Positions 30,353 through 36,300 of a stretch of 36,300 nucleotides of DNA are shown piece by piece (position 1 is the stretch's first letter; each line of letters starts with the position of its first letter). Source of the DNA: Dunaliella salina (taxonomy: Eukaryota; Chlorophyta; Chlorophyceae; Chlamydomonadales; Dunaliellaceae). Where the stretch lies: assembly GCA_002284615.2 (NCBI GenBank), contig MU069965.1, positions 65,973 through 102,272 on the forward strand, given 5' to 3'. Under the pieces are notes generated by a model. It ran no database searches, was not told the origin of the DNA, and saw nothing but the letters and a program-made list of their open reading frames with translations. The position numbers and the translations under genes are program-made.

Positions 30353-30881
30353 TTGAACAAATTAGCCAAGTATCATCACTGGGTGGCTCTCCCTTCGAAG
30401 CCTTTGGCTGCTTATGGAGCGCCCTTTTCTGTCCCTAGGTATATGCGTCTTGATTTAGGCAAGCATATGCTGAGAAACATCGCACGCTTTCGATTGCATG
30501 CACACACCCTAAGAGTTGAGACATCACCGTGGCAGGAGCACACTTTAGTTTGTGATAAATGTGACCTAGGAGGACTTCAAGATGAAAAACATGCTGTGTT
30601 CCTTTGTTCCTGCGGTCCTGTGTGTTCTCTTAGAAGGACTTGTGAACATCTCATTTTCTGATTTCCCCTCTGCTCACAGAGTTTTTTAGGATGAGACAGG
30701 CGCTTTCTACTACACTCGGGCTAGTTCTGAGGATGTCTTTCATTTCTTACAGGACCAAGCTAATGAGACTTATCGTTTTATTTCTAATCTCATGGATATT
30801 TTTTCTTTTGATGGAACAGTTAATCAGGCCGAGCAGCCAAACAACTTGGCTGAAGGTCTAACCCAATTGTAACCTTGCAAC
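30353..30881 (+). pseudogene. Family B copy 2 of a tandem pair, 5'-truncated
   Basis: It starts abruptly at GAACAAATTAGCC, immediately after the 3' tail of copy 1. It encodes NKLAKYHHWVALPSK, YMRLDLGKHMLRNIARFRLHAHTL and the zinc motif CDKCDLGGLQDEKHAVFLC, complete here. It ends with AACTTGGCTGAAGG and AACCTTGCAACC. It differs from copy 1 at scattered positions and lacks copy 1's deletion, so it is not a recent exact duplicate. Confidence 0.85.
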
Positions 30882-30891
30882 CTTAATTCTC
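30882..30891 (+). repeat. 10-bp target-site duplication, right copy (tandem family B array)
   Basis: CTTAATTCTC, identical to 29678-29687, directly after the tail of copy 2. Confidence 0.82.
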
Positions 30892-31690
30892 GCAATCCTT
30901 TTTGTAAGAGGAGTCACAAAACTTGAGTGAAAGTAGTAGTCATGCTTTCCAACTGGCAGCTTTTTCCTTGTCATCCTAGCAGAATACTAACCCTTCTTTT
31001 TACCATTTCGTGCCCTTCATTGGGGGGGCACTAAATGCGTCAGTCTTGTATCCCAGTTTTAATACGTTTTGCCTGATTCCTAGCGACTTGGTGTGGTCAC
31101 AGGCACCTTCTTGCGTCAGTAACGTGAACAGAAACAGCTTCATGATCTTCTTCTTTCCTTTCCTCCCCTTTTCCGTTCCTCCATTTAATGATTTCACTTC
31201 CATCCTGATATTCGCATCTTAGCCCATCTCAGGCACAGTTATTCCCAAGTGCCACACAAATAAACTTCGTGGTTTCTTTTCTAATCAGGTTTTTATGAGG
31301 CAGGCAGGGATCAGCAGCTTGCTGACCCTGAAGCCCACCTGCCAACCTTCCTAGACCAAGGTCACACACACACCCACTTTAATGGGTGCTTGTGCTGACC
31401 CAGACCCAGACACTGCCCGAGGGCTTCTGCTTTAGCACTAGGGCCTCACAGTTCAAAGCTATTGAAAGCCTTCGAGCTGTTAACCAGCAACATGAGACCA
31501 GCTTTTAGACACATGCCACACTGTGTTCCCTGCAAGTACATGTGTCCCTGGCATTCCTGAACGAAGGGCACTTTTCAGGGCACAACAGGGAGGCCCTTGC
31601 TCCTCTGATGAGCGCCCTTATCCATTTCCTCCTACACAAGCTGCCCACGTCAAAAACACCACATCGTCAATTGTCAATCACAATGTTGAT
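30892..31690. other. Downstream flank and presumed 3' UTR of eL19
   Basis: I see no gene. The part nearest 31690 should hold the eL19 3' UTR on the minus strand. I found neither a clear TGTAA signal, common in green algae, nor AATAAA at a convincing place, so the end of the transcript is not assigned. Confidence 0.45.
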
Positions 31691-34600
31691 CTACTTCTTG
31701 GCCTTTGGGGCGGACTTGGGGGCGGGGGCAGGCTTGGGAGCGGCAGCAGGGGCAGGCTTAGCAGCCTGGGCCTCCACAGCCACACCCTGCACGCAAGTAG
31801 GATAGTGGAATGGTCATGCGCAAGCCAAACAATGGAAGTATCAAGATGCGGAAACATTATGGAAGCCTGGCAAGGAACTGGCAGGCAGTGAACTGATTCT
31901 TACACAAACTCTATCATTGCTCTCAACGACCCAAACTTGCTATGGACAACCATGATGTTGGACGGACATCGGCTGGGTGCTCTGCACCCTAGTTTTTGTA
32001 CATGTAGCTCAACGAGCACACGACTTGCTGACTGTGAGCTTCGTTTGTGGACAGTTCATCACAACTCCCATTTTGACCCAGCAAAAGCAAGCAAACTCTC
32101 ATCAACTTGCAGCTTTTGCTGGCCAAGGAAGAGACAGGGTCTGTAAAATGCCGTGTAAGCTCTTGCTAGGTCCCCAGTTTGAATCCTGCTGGATGAAAAC
32201 ACAAAAAATACAAACACCGATCACACATCCACTCACGGAAAGGATCCTCTCCTCGCGGCGGTTGGCCTTGCGCTCACGCGCGGCCTTGTTCTTGGAGCGC
32301 CGGGCCTCGAACTGGTCAGCGATGGTCTTCTCACGCAGCTTCTCAGCCTTCTCCTTGTGCACAGCCTCCATCAGCACACGCTTGTTCTTGAACACGTTAC
32401 CCTTGACCTGTACCATGAGGGACAACGACAGGTAAACCATGTTGAAGCCAAAAGCTCTGAAATGATGGAGCACAGAGGAAATCTCAAACACACCTGGGAT
32501 TGCAACCAGGAAAGCTGGTAAAGGCAGGTGGCCAACAACCAATTATGTAGCCTGCATATTAGTTGCTCAACTATATGGGTGCAGGGGAGTGCGTACAGGC
32601 TGAACCTGATGCTGTATATGGTAGCAACCACCAGGAGTCATTGCTCATGCACTGCAGGGATTGCAGCCTCGACCTTCACAGGAAAAGCTGAGCCAACCGT
32701 GGATTGCCCACCCATGGCGCACCCGCATGTACAACTCGTGGTACAAGTGCTTGTCAATCTTCTTGGAGTCGCGGTACTTCTTGAGCAGGCGGCGCAGCAC
32801 ACGGGTACGGCGGATCCACAGAATCTTAGAGGGCAGACGAGCCTCGCGGGTTCCGTGGCGCTTACCTGCAAGGTGATGATAACATCGCAAGCTTGCAGGC
32901 AGTCAGTGGACAGCACTGCTCAGTCCACCTCCGTCAGCAGCAGCCTTGCAGCCATGTAGTCCTAATAACGAAACAATTGCTCATACAAGGCCTTGCTTCA
33001 TACCTTGATAGAGCATTCAGCATCATTTCAACAGAGGTGGTCATCTGAGCAAATGTCCTGAACATGTGACTTTTTTTATGCCAACCATATGTAAATAATA
33101 TAACTAGATGGCTCATGAAGTTTGGGGCCAAACGGACCACCCCAGTGAGTCCTGGCACACACCTGATTCAAATTTTGGCACTGAGCCTGCACATAATGAG
33201 TCACCACACCCCAACGAGAGCTTCTTTTACCTTCAAAACACCGCAGGAGTGCTTCTTATATGAAGAGGAATCAATTGGTGTGCTGAAAACCCGACTTGGA
33301 GAAAGTTGATTTTCCACCTTTTTGGCACCCCCTGTGCTGCCATTTCTCTAAGGGAAATGGCTGAAATTCTGTATCTCACCAACCACTGGGTCTTTTCACT
33401 CCATCTCTTTTGCAATGATATTTTTATGATACAAGGATTACAAATCACCAAAAATCACCCAATTTGGTACAGTAGGTGGTCCGGAATGGAGATTTGGTGC
33501 CTAAAACTAGGGTCCACGCCGCGGGCAATGGGGTGTGTGGCCCCAGCTGGCACTTTTCAAGCTCAGGTGCTATGGATAGCTGCAAGGGCTACATTATGGT
33601 GGTGAGCCTTGACCCTGCCAACCTGGCGCAACATACGCAATCTACATTTCAAAAGTACCCCTTTTTAGAGCCTCAGATGACCACCTCAGTCATTTTGATG
33701 CTGTTTTTGTGTGAAATGGAGCAAAAAAGCACACATAAGGGGAACACCCCGTATCCCTGCCATGCATCAACCTCCCAATGGATGCAGGTTTGGCGCCGCC
33801 TGGCGCCGCCTGGCGCCTCACCCTCTTTCAAAAAGTGATCACTGCATTCATTCTCCAACCTCTTAGCTTGACTGCAACACTGCATGCATTTCCATTGTGT
33901 GCCATGGCAAAACAAAGCAAATGAACTTTGTCTGTACACCAGCAAACACCTGAAGAAGTTGAATCCGGAGGTGAAAACTTTTTATACATATGACCCTGAA
34001 GCAGCAACCATCTTTGACTGGCTGGCAGGCAAAAGCTGAAACAAATTATGCAGCAAGCAAGCTCCTTGAGTGTTGCCAACACCTAAGCGCTTACAGGCAA
34101 AATGAAACACATTCATCATCGGAGCTTACCGTAGCCGGTGTGTCGGCCCTTGCTCCTGGCCTCCGCAGCAGTGCGCGCGCGTGCTCGTGAGTGGATGATT
34201 GCAGGCTTGCGGATCACAAACCCATCCTTCACCAGCTTGCGCACGTTCTGCCCTGAAATTCAGAAACACAACAATGTTGCACAAGTTTCAGCCCATACCT
34301 CAGGCTATATGTAATGTGTCTGCGCATGTTCATGCTGGCGAGCACACGCTTGCTTTCTATTCCAGAGCTGCGATTATGCAATTGGGCAAACTGGCAGAGG
34401 GAGTATTCTGAGATGGGATTCCACATAAATCCTGCATCCCCCAGCATGCCTTCACGCATAACTTTATTCATGTGACTACTCACTGGAGTTGGCCATAGAA
34501 ATCTCGTTGACCTCATTGGGGTCCAACCAGACCTTCCTTGCGCCCACCTGCATGCAGGTACACAAGCACATGCAGGGGGAGCTTGCTCCTGCTACAAGGA

Positions 34601-34927
34601 AAGCACCCTACAAGTGATGCAAGCAGCTTGCTACTCAGGGCTCGAGCAGGCTGGCCCTGCCCTTTCCCTCCCCTGTCGCTGTGGCTGCTATGCCAACGCA
34701 CCAGGAAGTGGACTGCTATGCCCCTCACCCCCCCCCCCCCTTCAGACTGCCAGGTTGCTGCCCAGCAAAGCCTGCCCAATAGCAGAACTGCTCTGAGAAC
34801 CTCGCATGCTGCATGGAATGGCTCCTTTGCCCCAGGGAAATCCCTGCATGGACGCTCCCTCCATCTTGCGCGCACCCACCTTCAGCACGGACGCCGCTAG
34901 CCTCTTCTGCAACTTTAGAGATACCAT
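31691..34927 (-). CDS. RPL19: 60S ribosomal protein eL19, six exons
   Basis: This is a structural protein of the large cytosolic ribosomal subunit. Exons on the minus strand: 34927-34880, 34547-34484, 34252-34130, 32865-32723, 32407-32237 and 31786-31691. They total 645 bases, 214 residues plus a TAG stop. All five introns are GT-AG and the frame is continuous. Conserved blocks are [88 protein letters not shown] and [10 protein letters not shown], followed by a charged helix ([21 protein letters not shown]). The C-terminal exon encodes an Ala/Pro/Lys tail as in plants and green algae. Length matches plant eL19 and slightly exceeds animal eL19. The start fits the family N-terminus. CGCAG nine bases before the ATG could be a 5' UTR splice acceptor. 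Confidence 0.96.
31787..32236 (-). other. eL19 intron 5
   Basis: A 450-base intron with donor GTGAGT and acceptor TGCAG. It joins REERILS to GVAVEAQ. I see no insertion or conserved RNA inside it. Confidence 0.85.
32408..32722 (-). other. eL19 intron 4
   Basis: A 315-base intron with donor GTGCGC and acceptor TACAG. It joins HELYMR to VKGNVF exactly at a codon boundary. Nothing else is recognised inside it. Confidence 0.85.
32866..34129 (-). other. eL19 intron 3, long, probably containing repeat-derived sequence
   Basis: A 1264-base intron, several times longer than the other four, with donor GTAAGC and acceptor TGCAG. It contains a direct repeat of TGGCGCCGCC (2.7 units, 33791-33817) and a near-palindrome GCCATTTC/GAAATGGC near 33339-33361. 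The excess length suggests one or more inserted elements, but I could not identify termini or a TSD. Confidence 0.7.
34253..34483 (-). other. eL19 intron 2
   Basis: A 231-base intron with donor GTGAGT and acceptor TTTCAG. It splits the Arg codon in MANS-R-QNVRK after its first base. Confidence 0.85.
34548..34879 (-). other. eL19 intron 1
   Basis: A 332-base intron with donor GTGGGT and acceptor TGCAG. Its first 15 bases would translate VGARK, the same five residues that begin exon 2. A run of C lies near 34730-34740. Confidence 0.82.
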
Positions 34928-35501
34928 GACGGTACCCTGCGCGTTGGTCGAGAACGGGAGGGGCGGATGGGGGTGAGTGCGGGCACTCCCTCCTGGAGTT
35001 TGCGTCGGCCGAGGACTGTTCAGACACAAAGCGCTCAGCAGCTGCAAGCCGGTGTTGCACAACTTGAACAGACAGGCTAGAGACGATTGCTGTTGACGGG
35101 ATCTATCAGCATTCCCTCAGGAGCTATGCAGTGCGCCTGCGTCTGTTGGCGCGCATGCAGCAATGGACCAACCTTGTGCTTCCCTTCAAATCGGGGCGGA
35201 CCCAACTAAAAAAGAAAAGGGAGGGTTATGGGTAGTCGGTCAGTAAATTCGTGAGCTAGGTTTTCTCCGGCCTAGCAAAACGTATAGCTTACCCAATACA
35301 ATTTTATTCTATTTGTTTTACCATTCCCCAGTTGCCTTCTTGGTCAGGTCAGAGGAGCACAAGCGTGGACCATCATGGCCATTCCCTGCAAGTGGAGCAA
35401 TGGACTCACTCACATGGAGAAGGCCGGCAATGCTTGTGTCAAGAGCAGGAGCAGAGGAGCAACTCCCTTGTGTGTTGCACGGCGGTCAGGTGTGTGCGAG
35501 G

Positions 35502-35512
35502 GCGCGCGCGCG

Positions 35513-35593
<81 letters not shown>
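35502..35593. repeat. (GC)n followed by a long (TG)n dinucleotide tract
   Basis: About 11 bases of alternating GC lead, through CAT, into about 79 bases of uninterrupted TG. Alternating purine-pyrimidine tracts of this length can form Z-DNA and are usually length-polymorphic. The tract lies about 580 bp upstream of the eL19 start codon. Confidence 0.95.
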
Positions 35594-35598
<5 letters not shown>

Positions 35599-36194
35599 CT
35601 TGTCTGGGCTGTGGGCACAGGTGGACGAGGCTGGCAACAGAGATCCTTGGACGGCACTATGTGAACACTGCTCATATTTGAACATTTATTTCTTTAATTG
35701 CAATTTGCAAAATTTCTCTACCAAAGCCCGCTCCTGATTTCCACTGCTGTCTTGTCAAATTCCGTTCAACGAGAAACAGACAGATATCCTCCTTTCCTGT
35801 GTCGGTATCTATATTTTTTGCAATTAGGAACTGTGTTTGTACCAGTCGACGCCCAACGACCTAAGCTTTTATTTCCCGGGGACCAATACCCGCCCTGCAT
35901 CGCCCCGCCTTGTGCTTCAGGTGAGTTGTATCCATGGTTTGAATGGTCTATCAGCAGTAGTGCTGGGGTGTAGTCTAGTGCTGGGGGCACCAGGTAGTAC
36001 CATTGCTCTCATGCCTGCTTGCAAGCACCCCTCATGCCATGCCTCCGGTTGGGATGCTCGCCACCTTGCTCTGTTTGAGTGTTTAGATCAAAATCTGGAC
36101 ATGCATCGACTGCTGCCTACTCGCTCAAGACAGTGTCTGCACACAAAAACACACATTGATCGTTTCGAGGCGTGTCTCGTCTGATCCTGTTCCT

Positions 36195-36300
36195 CGGGAG
36201 AGTGAACCCACACACCCCAACCCCACACCCACATGAGCTCTCACTAACTTCACCCATCAACTTCACCCACACAAGCACACACACCCACACCCACACACAC
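36195..36300. repeat. CA/ACACCC-rich low-complexity end of window
   Basis: Repeated CACCC, ACACAC and a doubled AACTTCACCCA stretch, with no coding signal. It probably continues beyond the window. Confidence 0.6.

Larger units (their letters stand above)
34928..36300. other. eL19 upstream flank
   Basis: This should hold the eL19 promoter and 5' UTR (minus strand, just above 34928). I recognise no TATA element or second gene. The reading frames of 100-120 codons here largely reflect the TG repeat and CA-rich sequence. The last ~100 bases are rich in ACACCC and CACA. Confidence 0.45.

Noticed and set aside
35313..35737. Three plus-strand frames of 110-122 codons with runs of Cys-Val, and a minus-strand Thr-His run
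   Set aside because: They are translations of the (TG)n tract, and no flanking coding signal supports them.
1..36300. CRISPR arrays, operons, ribosome-binding sites and prokaryotic signals
   Set aside because: Spliceosomal introns in eL19 and non-LTR retrotransposons show nuclear eukaryotic DNA, and no spaced-repeat array was seen.

Overview
This is nuclear DNA from a eukaryote, probably a green alga or another member of the green lineage. The one clear host gene is the cytosolic ribosomal protein eL19 (minus strand, 34927 to 31691). It is split into six exons by five GT-AG introns and ends in an Ala/Pro/Lys-rich tail, as in algal and plant eL19. I cannot name the species. Almost everything else recognisable is decayed transposable element.

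Two non-LTR retrotransposon families dominate; the names are mine. Family A is a large element. Two separate copies show the same domain order: reverse transcriptase (RT), a long Ser/Thr/Pro-rich linker, a PHD-type zinc finger, an unrecognised domain, RNase H, a small Cys/His knuckle, and a PD-(D/E)xK endonuclease-like C-terminus, followed by a (TTTTC)n-like 3' tail. RT, RNase H and a C-terminal restriction-like endonuclease (RLE) together recall the Dualen/RandI elements of green algae. A PHD finger between RT and RNase H is the part I do not recognise from any described clade. Family B has an RT, a C-terminal CCHC motif (C-x2-C ... H-x4-C) and a short 3' end with TTGTAACC-like repeats; it resembles RTE/L1-type elements.

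Layout. 1-1574: unassigned, with one exon-like open frame. 1575-2465: family B fragment (+). 4394-5259: truncated family B insertion (-) with a 10-bp target-site duplication (TSD). 5270-6887: unassigned, including a CAAGT/ACTTG cluster. 6888-8431: A and B fragments. 8432-25725: a nest. An outer family A copy (-) is interrupted by a family B copy (20882-23594, +) and by a younger family A copy (9264-18464, -) flanked by a 9-bp TSD. The younger copy is itself interrupted by a hAT-like MITE (14906-15484; 8-bp TSD, 17-bp perfect inverted repeats), an unclassified 518-bp insert, and two tail-only micro-insertions with their own TSDs. The outer copy sits inside a divergent, oppositely oriented relative, A' (8106-8431 plus 25726-28300).

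28308-30882 holds short 3' ends of family B and of a small family D, then a two-copy family B array inside one 10-bp TSD. That is what template jumping during retrotransposition would leave. 31691-34927 is eL19, and 34928-36300 is its upstream flank with a long (TG)n tract.

No retroelement copy here is intact: all carry frameshifts, stops or truncations. The likely novelty lies in the family A domain order and in the record of insertion mechanisms. All statements come from reading the sequence by eye; no database search was made.
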